The notes under the pieces were generated by a model that was given only the letters and a program-made list of their open reading frames with translations, was not told the origin of the DNA and did not search any database. DNA of 64,000 bases. It comes from a bacterium HR33 (GTDB lineage: Bacteria; Gemmatimonadota; Gemmatimonadetes; Gemmatimonadales; GWC2-71-9). The stretch spans positions 112,001 through 176,000 of the forward strand of contig BEIJ01000003.1 in assembly GCA_002923375.1 (NCBI GenBank). Reading direction: 5' to 3'. The first letter of the stretch is position 1, and the number at the start of each line of letters is the position of its first letter. A program made the position numbers and the translations under genes. This document shows, piece by piece, positions 28,293 through 35,836 of the stretch.

Positions 28293-28420
28293 CGGCTATA
28301 TCCCTCTCCCTTGGACTGTGAACCGTTTTTGTGGACTTCTTTGCTTCTGATCCTTTGGCCTGTCATCCCTAGCGCCGCGGGCGCGCCCTGACGGTCGTTT
28401 TCCCAGCCGTCCCCATCGAG

Positions 28421-28494
28421 TGCCCCTGGGGTGACTCGAACACCCGACCAACGGTTTAGGAAACCGCTGCTCTATCCATCTGAGCTACAGGGGC
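28421..28494 (-). tRNA. tRNA-Arg (anticodon CCT)
   Basis: Cloverleaf read on the minus strand: acceptor GCCCCTG pairs with CAGGGGC, D arm GCTC/GAGC, anticodon stem GCGGT/ACCGT with loop TTCCTAA (anticodon CCT, reads AGG), T arm GGGTG/CACCC with TTCGAGT loop, discriminator A. 74 bases; the CCA end is not encoded. Flanked by gene-free sequence on both sides (28293-28420 holds nothing else recognisable). Confidence 0.97.
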
Positions 28495-28564
28495 TTCGGC
28501 ACAAGAACTTAATCTCTACCGGCGCTCGATTGAAGCCACCCTGTCCCGAACCGGCCTTTTGCAC

Positions 28565-28573
28565 TTATCCACA
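28565..28573 (+). promoter_or_regulatory. perfect DnaA box (second copy)
   Basis: TTATCCACA in the gap between tRNA-Arg and acyP, same orientation as the copy at 27423. The gap 28495-28709 otherwise holds no gene; it includes the inverted repeat at 28683-28700. Confidence 0.5.
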
Positions 28574-28682
28574 TCACAGACATGCCTGCCGGTAGTACCG
28601 GGTCGGACTGGCTAGTAAACAGTGCGGTTCGGATGCCGGCTCCGTTCCTGGATATCGACATTTAACACGCCATGTGAACTTC

Positions 28683-28700
28683 TTTTCCACTTGTGGAAAA
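28683..28700. repeat. 18-base inverted repeat downstream of acyP, possible terminator
   Basis: TTTTCCAC (28683-28690), TT, GTGGAAAA (28693-28700), a perfect inverted repeat ten bases after the acyP stop codon on the minus strand. As RNA it would form a 7-bp stem with a CAAG loop flanked by U and A runs. Could end the der-to-acyP transcript, or be a binding site; the arms resemble variant DnaA boxes. Confidence 0.4.
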
Positions 28701-28709
28701 AGTGCTTAT

Positions 28710-28979
28710 CTATCTGATATCAAAGAAGTTATCAGTCACGAGCTCATCCGACATATGCGATCTTTCCACTCGGTCTACCCGCGCTGCGGGGGGTCCTTTT
28801 TTGAGTATCTCTTCCAGTTCCCTCAGCGTCTCTTCCGGTCCTTCGGCTACCACTTCTACCTGCCCTCCCGGCAAGTTCCTCACCCATCCCTTGAGCCCTA
28901 AGCGGTCGGCCCGGCGCTTGACGAACCAGCGGAAACCCACGCCCTGCACCAGGCCGTAGATCACCCATCGTGCGGTCAC
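28710..28979 (-). CDS. acyP: acylphosphatase
   Basis: 89 residues from GTG 28979 (GTGA overlap with the DedA gene). Hydrolyses acyl phosphates. Catalytic Arg lies in the phosphate loop [11 protein letters not shown], and Asn in [17 protein letters not shown]; both key residues and the length match the family. Last gene of the minus-strand run that begins at the DUF512 gene. Confidence 0.95.
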   Translation of the reverse strand: MTARWVIYGLVQGVGFRWFVKRRADRLGLKGWVRNLPGGQVEVVAEGPEETLRELEEILKKGPPAARVDRVERSHMSDELVTDNFFDIR

Positions 28980-29617
28980 AGGGCCTCCGCTGCTCCTTTA
29001 GCCTTTTGTCTCCGCCGGTGCCGGCGAATGTACCAGGCTAGCACGACCGCTATTAGTGGCACCAGTGCTATGGTAGCCCAGGTGCTGAGCCTGCGCACCT
29101 CCTCTTGTTGAAGGACCGAAGCGTGTTGTCCTATGAACCACCCGATCCAGACCAGAATTGCGCACCAGATACCCGCCCCTGCCGCTGTGTAGAGGGCGAA
29201 CCGATCGAGCCTCATCCCGGAAAGGCCTGCCGGCAGGGAGATGTACTGCCTTATCAGCGGGACCAGTCTTCCTATGAACGTGCCGATCTCTCCATGTCTG
29301 CGGAAGAATGCTTCAGCGCGTTCCAGCGTTTCGGCTCTCAGAAAGAAGTAACGGCCGTAGCGATGCAGTAGCGGGCGGCCGAGTCGCCGGGCGACTGCGT
29401 AGTTGAATACTGCGCCGAGCAGACTGCCCAGGATGCCGCAGCCCAGGGCGATCCAGAAGTTCATCCGGCCCTGCGCCGCGAGGTATCCGGCGGGAGGCAT
29501 CACTACTTCACTGGGGAATGGAAAGAAAGAGGACTCCAGAGCCATCAGCAGCACGATCCCGGGGTATCCCAGGGCGAAGATGGTTTCGGTGAGCCAGTAA
29601 ACGATGCTATCCAGCAT
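28976..29617 (-). CDS. DedA/VTT-family membrane protein (second copy)
   Basis: 213 residues from ATG 29617. Classic Ded[25 protein letters not shown], then [24 protein letters not shown], four to five hydrophobic segments, basic C-terminus [11 protein letters not shown]. More canonical than the protein at 8808 because it keeps the [10 protein letters not shown] acidic motif. DedA proteins transport polyprenyl phosphate or phospholipid across the inner membrane. Lies four bases after pcm. Confidence 0.93.
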   Translation of the reverse strand: MLDSIVYWLTETIFALGYPGIVLLMALESSFFPFPSEVVMPPAGYLAAQGRMNFWIALGCGILGSLLGAVFNYAVARRLGRPLLHRYGRYFFLRAETLERAEAFFRRHGEIGTFIGRLVPLIRQYISLPAGLSGMRLDRFALYTAAGAGIWCAILVWIGWFIGQHASVLQQEEVRRLSTWATIALVPLIAVVLAWYIRRHRRRQKAKGAAEAL

Positions 29618-29621
29618 TGTG

Positions 29622-30308
29622 CTAGCGGTTTTCGCCCTCCGGCAAAGGCGCGCCGTAGCGACCTACCAGGGGTAAGAAATTGGCGGTACCCAACCGCTCG
29701 ACCCGAGTGCTCCGTCCTTCGCGCCTGATCCGTATCAGTTCTTGCCCGCTGTTTCCCATCAGGGCCATTACCAACCGCCCGCCCTCGTCCAGTTGCTCCA
29801 GAAGGGGCTTTGGGACTTGGGGCGCTGCCGCGGCCACCAGGATCGCTTGATAGGGGGCGTAAGGCCGCCATCCCAAAGTGCCGTCTCCCACCAGAACCGT
29901 CACATTTTCCAGGCCTGCGGCTCGGAGTGCCGATCGGGCCGTGGCCGCCAGTTCGGGCACGCGTTCGATCGAAAAAACCTGGGCGGCGAGAAACCCTAGC
30001 AGCGCTGTCTGGTAGCCCGACCCTGTGCCCACCTCCAGTACCTTCTCGTCTCCCCGTAATTCCAGTGCCTCAAGGTAGCGAGCCTGGGTGGACGGCTGGG
30101 AGATGGTCTGGCCCCATCCGATCGGCAGCGCCACGTCCTCGTACGCCCGGGCGCGCAGCCCCTCCGGAACGAACAGGTGTCTGGGGATTTCCGCAAAGGC
30201 CCTGAGAACCGCCAGGTTCTCTATTCCACCGGCGCGCAGTTGCTCCACCAAGCGTTCCCGGTAGCCGGCGTATCCGTCGCCCGGAGACCCTATTCTCCTA
30301 GCCGCCAT
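29622..30308 (-). CDS. pcm: protein-L-isoaspartate O-methyltransferase
   Basis: 228 residues from ATG 30308, inside the end of surE (19-base overlap); the longer open frame upstream is a shadow of surE. Repairs isoaspartyl residues with SAM. Signatures: PRHLFVPEGLRARAYEDVALPIGWGQTISQPS (substrate helix and loop), motif I VLEVGTGSGYQTALL, and VLVGDGTLGW. surE-pcm pairing is widely conserved and supports a stress-survival role. Confidence 0.95.
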   Translation of the reverse strand: MAARRIGSPGDGYAGYRERLVEQLRAGGIENLAVLRAFAEIPRHLFVPEGLRARAYEDVALPIGWGQTISQPSTQARYLEALELRGDEKVLEVGTGSGYQTALLGFLAAQVFSIERVPELAATARSALRAAGLENVTVLVGDGTLGWRPYAPYQAILVAAAAPQVPKPLLEQLDEGGRLVMALMGNSGQELIRIRREGRSTRVERLGTANFLPLVGRYGAPLPEGENR

Positions 30309-31039
30309 TTTCTCACGTCTTCCAGAAGGTCGTAATTGGTCAAGTCCACGTGAAGCGGGGTTACCGAAATGTAGCCGTCCTGCACCGCCCGGAAGTCGGA
30401 ATCTTCCCCGCCGGACCAGGAGATCTGGCCCCCGCCGATCCAGTACATCCGCCGTCCCCAGGGATCTTTGGTTTCCATCAGCGATTCGCTGAACACCCTG
30501 CGGCCCAGCGTGGTCACCCGGATACCCTTTATGGCATCTCCCGGCAGGTTCGGCAGGTTGATATTCAGCAGGGTCTCTTTGGGGAACTGCGGGACCCGCA
30601 CTACTCCCCGCACCAGGCGTTCCAGCCATTCTCGCTGGGTATCCATCAGCTCCAGGTCCTGGCCCGCAAAGGAGATCGCAACGCCCGGGATTCCGAGAGA
30701 CAGACCCTCCATGGCCGCCGCCACGGTCCCCGAGTACAGCACGTCCTCTCCCATGTTGGGGCCGTGGTTGATGCCCGAAAAAACGAAGTCGGGGCGCACA
30801 TCGAGCAGCGCACCCAGGGCCAAAAGCACGCAGTCGGTGGGCGTTCCGTCCACCTGAAAAGCTCCGTCTGGCCGGCGCACCGGCCTGAGGGGCCGCGTGA
30901 GCGTCAGCGAGTGACTGGTCCCGCTTTGCTCCCGATCCGGCGCCACCACGGTTACGCTACCCACTGTGCGGCACACGTCGGCCAGGAGCGCCAAGCCGCG
31001 GGCCAGGATGCCGTCGTCGTTACTGACCAGAATGTTCAA
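30290..31039 (-). CDS. surE: 5'/3'-nucleotidase SurE
   Basis: 249 residues from TTG 31039. Metal-dependent nucleoside monophosphatase. The N-terminal ILVSNDDGILARG has the metal-binding Asp-Asp, followed by VVAPDREQSGTSHSLTL and GTPTDCVLLAL, then FSGINHGPNMGEDVLYSGTVAAAMEG; all conserved residues are in place. Overlaps the MerR-type gene upstream (20 bases) and pcm downstream. Confidence 0.96.
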   Translation of the reverse strand: MNILVSNDDGILARGLALLADVCRTVGSVTVVAPDREQSGTSHSLTLTRPLRPVRRPDGAFQVDGTPTDCVLLALGALLDVRPDFVFSGINHGPNMGEDVLYSGTVAAAMEGLSLGIPGVAISFAGQDLELMDTQREWLERLVRGVVRVPQFPKETLLNINLPNLPGDAIKGIRVTTLGRRVFSESLMETKDPWGRRMYWIGGGQISWSGGEDSDFRAVQDGYISVTPLHVDLTNYDLLEDVRKWRLGE

Positions 31040-31397
31040 CCGGGACTTTGCCGTCGAGGATATCTAGGATGTGCTTCAGCTCCGCCCGCAAATTCTCTAC
31101 CGTCTCATGCTGCAACGCAAGCCGCGCCTCGGACCTGAGACTGCCCGTCCTGCGATACTCCTCGATCCGCTGGCGCGCACCCTCTATGGTGTACTTCTCG
31201 GTGTAGAGCAAATGCTTGACCAGTAAGATCAGCTCTATCTCCCGCCGCTGATAAACCCGATTGCCCGATCGATTCTTCGCCGGATTGAGAAAGCGAAACT
31301 GGCTCTCCCAGTACCTGAGCACGTGCGGCTTGAGATCGGTGAGCTGGCAAACGTCACCGATCGAGAAAAACTCCTGCACCGGACGCGATACCGTCAC
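31020..31397 (-). CDS. MerR-family DNA-binding regulator
   Basis: 125 residues from GTG 31397 (GTGA overlap with gpsA). Winged helix-turn-helix EFFSIGDVCQLTDLKPHVLRYWESQF is typical of the HspR/MlrA-like MerR branch, which frequently sits beside surE in this part of the tree. The C-terminal coiled coil is short and lacks metal-binding cysteines. Target genes are unknown; the location inside a housekeeping operon hints at autoregulation. Confidence 0.9.
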   Translation of the reverse strand: MTVSRPVQEFFSIGDVCQLTDLKPHVLRYWESQFRFLNPAKNRSGNRVYQRREIELILLVKHLLYTEKYTIEGARQRIEEYRRTGSLRSEARLALQHETVENLRAELKHILDILDGKVPVEHSGQ

Positions 31398-32389
31398 CGC
31401 CAGCGCTCCGCTTTCAGTTCCCTCTCCATCAGATCCGCGATCGCCCGCCGCGGCTCCTTGCCCTGAAACAAGACCTGCTCCACCTGGGCCGCTATGGGAA
31501 GCTCCACCCCCACACGCGAGGCAAGCTCCACCGCCGCCCGGGCCGTGTTCACACCTTCCGCCACAGTGCGCCGCTCCCGGAGCACCTCCTCCAGCTTCCT
31601 CCCCTTCCCTATCTCCACACCCAAAGAGCGATTGCGGCTCAGAGCCCCTGTGGCCGTAAGAATCAAATCCCCCATGCCGGCTAGACCGGCAAAGGTAGCA
31701 GGGTCGGCTCCCATAGCCTCCCCCAGTCGCGTCATCTCGGCCAGCCCGCGGGTGATAAGGGCGGCCCTGGGATTGTTCCCCAGCCCCATCCCTTCCAGGA
31801 TCCCCGCCGCAATGGCTATCACATTCTTCAACGCTCCCCCGAGCTGAACACCCAGGACATCCCCGCTGGTGTAAACCCGGAAGTACCCGTTGGAAAAAGC
31901 CCGCTGTACCGTTTCTGCGGCTGACCAATCGGCCGAGGCCGCAACTACCGCCGTGGGCTGTTTCTGGTACACCTCCTGCGCAAAGCTCGGCCCCGAGAGC
32001 GCCACGACGGGAAGCTCGCCTAGCTCCTCCTGTAACACCGCCGTCATCGTCTCCAGCGACCCCGGTTCCAGCCCCTTGGAGACGCTGACCACGATGGGCG
32101 AGCCCCTGAGCCATCGTTTCATCTGCCGGCTCACCGCCCTCACCGCGTGAGAAGGCGCTGCCGAAACGATGAGCTCAGCTCCAGAAACGACCGGCTCCAA
32201 CTCCGAGTACGCGAGCAGGCTCGCCGCCAGCGGAGCGCCGGGCAAAAAGAGGCTGTTCTCGTGCGTTCGGTTTATAGCCTCCACCACTTCCGGCTCTCTG
32301 GCCCAAATGCGCACCTCGTGGCCCGATCCGGCCAGCAAATGCGCCAGGGTGGTGCCCCAGCTTCCCGCCCCTACCACGCCGATCTTCAT
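31394..32389 (-). CDS. gpsA: NAD(P)-dependent glycerol-3-phosphate dehydrogenase
   Basis: 331 residues from ATG 32389. Makes glycerol 3-phosphate for phospholipids. Rossmann loop GVVGAGSWGTTLAHLLA, catalytic Lys in VSVSKGLEPGS and the ALKNVIAIAAGILEGMGLGNN block with its conserved Lys-Asn are present, then RNRSLG and VAEGVNTARA. Immediately follows plsY (ATGA overlap), its partner pathway step. Confidence 0.97.
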   Translation of the reverse strand: MKIGVVGAGSWGTTLAHLLAGSGHEVRIWAREPEVVEAINRTHENSLFLPGAPLAASLLAYSELEPVVSGAELIVSAAPSHAVRAVSRQMKRWLRGSPIVVSVSKGLEPGSLETMTAVLQEELGELPVVALSGPSFAQEVYQKQPTAVVAASADWSAAETVQRAFSNGYFRVYTSGDVLGVQLGGALKNVIAIAAGILEGMGLGNNPRAALITRGLAEMTRLGEAMGADPATFAGLAGMGDLILTATGALSRNRSLGVEIGKGRKLEEVLRERRTVAEGVNTARAAVELASRVGVELPIAAQVEQVLFQGKEPRRAIADLMERELKAERWR

Positions 32390-32991
32390 GAAGCAGCCTG
32401 CTTGTGGCGCAGCCGCGACTCGGTGCCTCGAAGGAGCCTCTGAATGTTGCTCCTGTGAGTGTATACGATCAGCAGAGCGAGCCCGATCCCCACGGCGAGA
32501 ATCCGCTCGTCCTGGGGACCGAAAAGCAACACGCCGAGCGGGAAGAACAGCGCCGCGCTCAGGGACCCTACCGACACGTATCCCGAGATCCAGACCACCA
32601 AGATCCACACCGCCGCGCTAGCCGCGAACGCTGCCGGAGCAAGAGCCGCCACCACCCCCGCCGCCGTCGCCACTCCTTTGCCACCGCGGAACCGCACAAA
32701 GACGGAGTAGATGTGCCCCAGCACCGCAACCGCCCCCAGAACGACAGGTAACCAGGGAGAATCGCCGCTCCAAGGCGCAATCCACAGAACGGGTATCGCC
32801 CCTTTGAGAACATCAAACAATCCCACCGGTACGGCGTATTTCAACCCCAGCACCCGGTACAGATTGGTGGCCCCCAAGTTGCGGCTCCCGTGCTCCCTGA
32901 GGTCGATCCCCGCGGCCAACCTGGCCACTACGTAGCTCGTCGGAATCGAGCCCAGGAGATAGGCCATCAACACCCCGGCTATCAGTTTCAC
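32386..32991 (-). CDS. plsY: glycerol-3-phosphate acyltransferase PlsY
   Basis: 201 residues from GTG 32991. Integral membrane acyltransferase using acyl phosphate. Five or so helices; motifs YLLGSIPTSYVVARL, the loop HGSRNLGATNLYRVLG, HIYSVFVRFRGGKGVATAAG and the C-terminal VIYTHRSNIQRLLRGTE (phosphate/substrate binding) are all present. First acylation step of phospholipid synthesis, next to gpsA which makes its substrate. Confidence 0.96.
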   Translation of the reverse strand: MKLIAGVLMAYLLGSIPTSYVVARLAAGIDLREHGSRNLGATNLYRVLGLKYAVPVGLFDVLKGAIPVLWIAPWSGDSPWLPVVLGAVAVLGHIYSVFVRFRGGKGVATAAGVVAALAPAAFAASAAVWILVVWISGYVSVGSLSAALFFPLGVLLFGPQDERILAVGIGLALLIVYTHRSNIQRLLRGTESRLRHKQAAS

Positions 32992-32994
32992 CGA

Positions 32995-34329
32995 TCAATC
33001 CTGCTTGGCGCTCTTGCTCCGCTTCTTCTTGAAGCGAATCCTTATCGGCACCCCTTCGAAGCCCCACGCCTCTCGGAAACCTCGCAGCAAGTACCTCCGG
33101 TACGATTCCGGAATGTCGTCGGGCCGATTGGCCACCACCGCAAACGTAGGCGGTGCCACTCCGATCTGAGAGGCGTATAAGAGCTTCACTTCCCGCCCCG
33201 CCTTTTGGGGCGGCTGGTTTCGCTCCACCAAGTCCCGCAACAACCGGTTCACCTCCGCCGTAGTCACCCTCCTGCCCCGCTCCTCCGCCACCGAAAGCAC
33301 CAGGTCCAAGATCTTGCGCACCCTGAGACCGGTAAGGGCCGACACGTACACGAAGGGGATCGCCTGAAGCTCGGGCACCCGCTCCTTTACCGACTTTTCC
33401 CCCCGCGCCGCCGTCCCCGCGTCTTTATCCCCGACCAGATCCCACTTGTTGACCGCCACGATCAGACCACAGCCCTGTTCCAGGGCGCGGCGGGCGATCC
33501 TTACATCCTGCGACTGGAAGCCGAGGGTGGCATCGACCACCAACACGCAGACATCAGCCCGCTCGATCGCCCGCTCGGTCCGCAGGGCGGAGTAAAACTC
33601 GATCTCATCTATTACTTTCGATCGACGCCGTAACCCCGCAGTATCTATGAAGTTGAGCGTCCGACCTTGATACCGCAAGAGGGAGTCGACAGGGTCTCGC
33701 GTGGTGCCCGGCTCGGGGGTCACTATGCTGCGTTCCTCTCCGAGCAGGCGGTTGACGATGCTTGACTTGCCTACGTTGGGGCGCCCCACCACGGCCACTT
33801 GAATTGCCGCCGAATCTTGGGGCGCGCGGGTCTCCGGCAGGCGTGAGGTGATCAGGTCCAGCAGGTCGCCGCTTCCCTTCCCGCTGGCCGCCGAGACCGG
33901 GATGGGTTCTCCTAGACCTAGGGCGTGAAAAGCGTGGTGGGAAGTAGTCTCGGGGAGTTCGTCGGCCTTGTTGGCTACCAATATTACCCGTTCGCGGTGA
34001 GGTCTCAGAATTTGGGCGATTTCCTCGTCGACCGGTTGCAGTCCTTCCTGGCAGTCCACTACGAATAGCACCAGGTCGGACTCCGCGATCGCGCGTTCGA
34101 CGTGCCGCCGGATGGCTTCGGCTATTGCGTCTCCCTTTCCGGGAATCCAACCTCCGGTATCGACCAGCCAGAACTCTTTACCCCGCCAGCTGGCCGCTGA
34201 GAAGTGGCGATCCCGGGTGACTCCGGGGCGCTCGCTCACTATGGCCTCCCGGCGTCCCACCATCCGGTTGAACAGGGTCGATTTCCCCACGTTGGGCCGG
34301 CCTACGATGGCCACCGTAGCCCGCTTCAC
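32995..34329 (-). CDS. der: ribosome biogenesis GTPase Der (EngA)
   Basis: 444 residues from GTG 34329 (GTGA overlap with the DUF512 gene). Two GTPase domains in tandem: first G1 GRPNVGKSTLFNRMVG with DTGGW and NKAD; second G1 GRPNVGKSSIVNRLLG with DTAGL and NKWDLVGDKD; C-terminal KH-like domain and a basic tail RIRFKKKRSKSAKQD. Acts in 50S subunit assembly. Length fits. Confidence 0.97.
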   Translation of the reverse strand: MKRATVAIVGRPNVGKSTLFNRMVGRREAIVSERPGVTRDRHFSAASWRGKEFWLVDTGGWIPGKGDAIAEAIRRHVERAIAESDLVLFVVDCQEGLQPVDEEIAQILRPHRERVILVANKADELPETTSHHAFHALGLGEPIPVSAASGKGSGDLLDLITSRLPETRAPQDSAAIQVAVVGRPNVGKSSIVNRLLGEERSIVTPEPGTTRDPVDSLLRYQGRTLNFIDTAGLRRRSKVIDEIEFYSALRTERAIERADVCVLVVDATLGFQSQDVRIARRALEQGCGLIVAVNKWDLVGDKDAGTAARGEKSVKERVPELQAIPFVYVSALTGLRVRKILDLVLSVAEERGRRVTTAEVNRLLRDLVERNQPPQKAGREVKLLYASQIGVAPPTFAVVANRPDDIPESYRRYLLRGFREAWGFEGVPIRIRFKKKRSKSAKQD

Positions 34330-35600
34330 ACCGGCTGAACCTCGTGCAAGGCGTCGGTGAAGTGATACGAGGGCCGGCACTCGACCGGCACGGCGGCGGC
34401 CAGGTCGGCCCAGCTGACGTCGTCCAGGAACCGGCCGTGCTGGTTGAGAGCCTCACCCGGAAGCAGCGCCAGGTCCAAGTCAGTCCGCTCCCGGAGAGCT
34501 CCAATGAAGCTCCTTCCGGGAAGAAGGCCTGCGCAGGTGACCGATGGTCCGAAAAGCTCGTTCGACAGAACGATCAGCTCGAACTGCGCTCCGCACCGCT
34601 GTTCCAGTGTGCGGAGCACTTCGGGCATGAGCCGGCCCATGGCGGTTCCCGTCAGCACCGCTATCTTCTGTCCGGTCAGTTGCGGGATCGGTCCCGACTC
34701 CGCGATCTGTTTCTGCAGATAGCGAACGCTTCCTACGCCGTTTTCCACTTGTTCGAATTCGTCGTACCAGTCCGCCGGGGGCAAGGGCAGCTCGGCTCTC
34801 AGGTAGAGCTCGTCGGAGCCGTACACCCAGCGCCTGCCTCGCTCGCTAAGGGCGCGCTCCCCGAAGCGGTGCACTATCGCTACCGCAGCCCGGCACTCTT
34901 CCCGGGTAGGTTCTCTTACCAGGTGATGCTTGCTGAAGCTGGTAAGTCCCACCGGAACTACCGCGGCGGAGAGCACCCACTGGCCCAGGCTGTAGAGGTC
35001 TTCGAGGCTTCTTTCCAGCACCGGCCCGTCGTTTACCCCGGGCTGAAGCACGATCTGGGTGTGGAACCTTATCCCGCCGGCGGCGAACATCCGCAGCTGC
35101 TCCATGATATCCGGAGCCAGCGGGTTGCGGAGGATGCGCCGCCTGACCACCGGATCGGTGGCGTGGACCGATACGTAGAGCGGTGAGAGGCGGTAAGCCA
35201 GAATGCGCTCCACGTCCTTGGCTTTGAGGTTGGTGAGCGTGGCGAAGTTGCCGTAGCGGAACGAAAGGCGGTAGTCGTCGTCTCGAATGTACAGGGTGTC
35301 GCGGAGCCCGTCTGGGAGGCCGTCCACGAAGCAGAAGTCGCACCGGTTGCCGCAGCGGCGGATTCTGGGGGGTTCCAGCTCCACGCCCAGGGGGATTCCT
35401 TCCGGCCGCTCTATGTCGTACTCCACCAGCTCCCCGTCCGGGTGGCGGGCGAGCAGCACGAATCTCTCCTCGGCGCTGAGAAACTCCCAGTCCAGGAAGT
35501 CTTCCAGGGGCCGGCCGTCTATCTCGAGCAACTCGGTCCCGGGCCGGATGCCCAGCTCTTCGGCCACCGATCCCGGACTTACCGACGCTACGCGAATCAT
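34326..35600 (-). CDS. PDZ plus radical SAM-like DUF512 protein
   Basis: 424 residues from ATG 35600, with GGAAAGGA four bases before it. PDZ-like N-terminus (about 1-60: VSPGSVAEELGIRPGTELLEIDGRPL), then a cysteine motif C83, C87, C90 in RRCGNRCDFCFVDG (CX3CX2C, radical SAM type), DGLRDTLYIRDDDYRLSF, SVHATDPVVRRRILRNP and the C-terminal DUF512 region with TGxxMGRLMPEVL-like sequence. Function is unknown; the gene next to der is conserved widely, especially in Firmicutes, suggesting a link to ribosome assembly or RNA modification. No cluster-binding role has been read from the sequence beyond the motif. Confidence 0.85.
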   Translation of the reverse strand: MIRVASVSPGSVAEELGIRPGTELLEIDGRPLEDFLDWEFLSAEERFVLLARHPDGELVEYDIERPEGIPLGVELEPPRIRRCGNRCDFCFVDGLPDGLRDTLYIRDDDYRLSFRYGNFATLTNLKAKDVERILAYRLSPLYVSVHATDPVVRRRILRNPLAPDIMEQLRMFAAGGIRFHTQIVLQPGVNDGPVLERSLEDLYSLGQWVLSAAVVPVGLTSFSKHHLVREPTREECRAAVAIVHRFGERALSERGRRWVYGSDELYLRAELPLPPADWYDEFEQVENGVGSVRYLQKQIAESGPIPQLTGQKIAVLTGTAMGRLMPEVLRTLEQRCGAQFELIVLSNELFGPSVTCAGLLPGRSFIGALRERTDLDLALLPGEALNQHGRFLDDVSWADLAAAVPVECRPSYHFTDALHEVQPV

Positions 35601-35620
35601 GGGTTCCTTTCCAATTAGAA

Positions 35621-35679
35621 GGCGGGAAGAGTGAAGCGGGAAGCCGTGAGCTCGTGCCTCCCGCTTCGCACTTCCCGCC
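35621..35679. repeat. 59-base imperfect palindrome between tRNA-Gly and the DUF512 gene
   Basis: Outer arms GGCGGGAAG (35621-35629) and CTTCCCGCC (35671-35679) pair perfectly; after one mismatch, GTGAAGCGGG (35631-35640) pairs with CCCGCTTCGC (35660-35669) with one G-U. The centre is also partly self-complementary, around GAGCTC. It resembles REP/MITE-like elements. On the minus strand it would form a long hairpin in the leader of the DUF512-der operon and just after the tRNA; 35601-35690 has no gene. Confidence 0.75.
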
Positions 35680-35690
35680 GTCCCTAAAAG

Positions 35691-35762
<72 letters not shown>

Positions 35763-35836
35763 AGGCTCGATAGAGAGTATCTATACCCTCCCATCGAGCT
35801 GTCAAGCGGTAGCGGTGCTCCGGGCCCGCTACCGCT

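Noticed and set aside
27315..28709. Replication origin because of DnaA boxes and AT-rich sequence
   Set aside because: Genes converge on this point and a dif-like site is present, so terminus is the better reading; an origin normally lies at a divergence of leading-strand genes, and dnaA, dnaN, gyrB or parA are not here.
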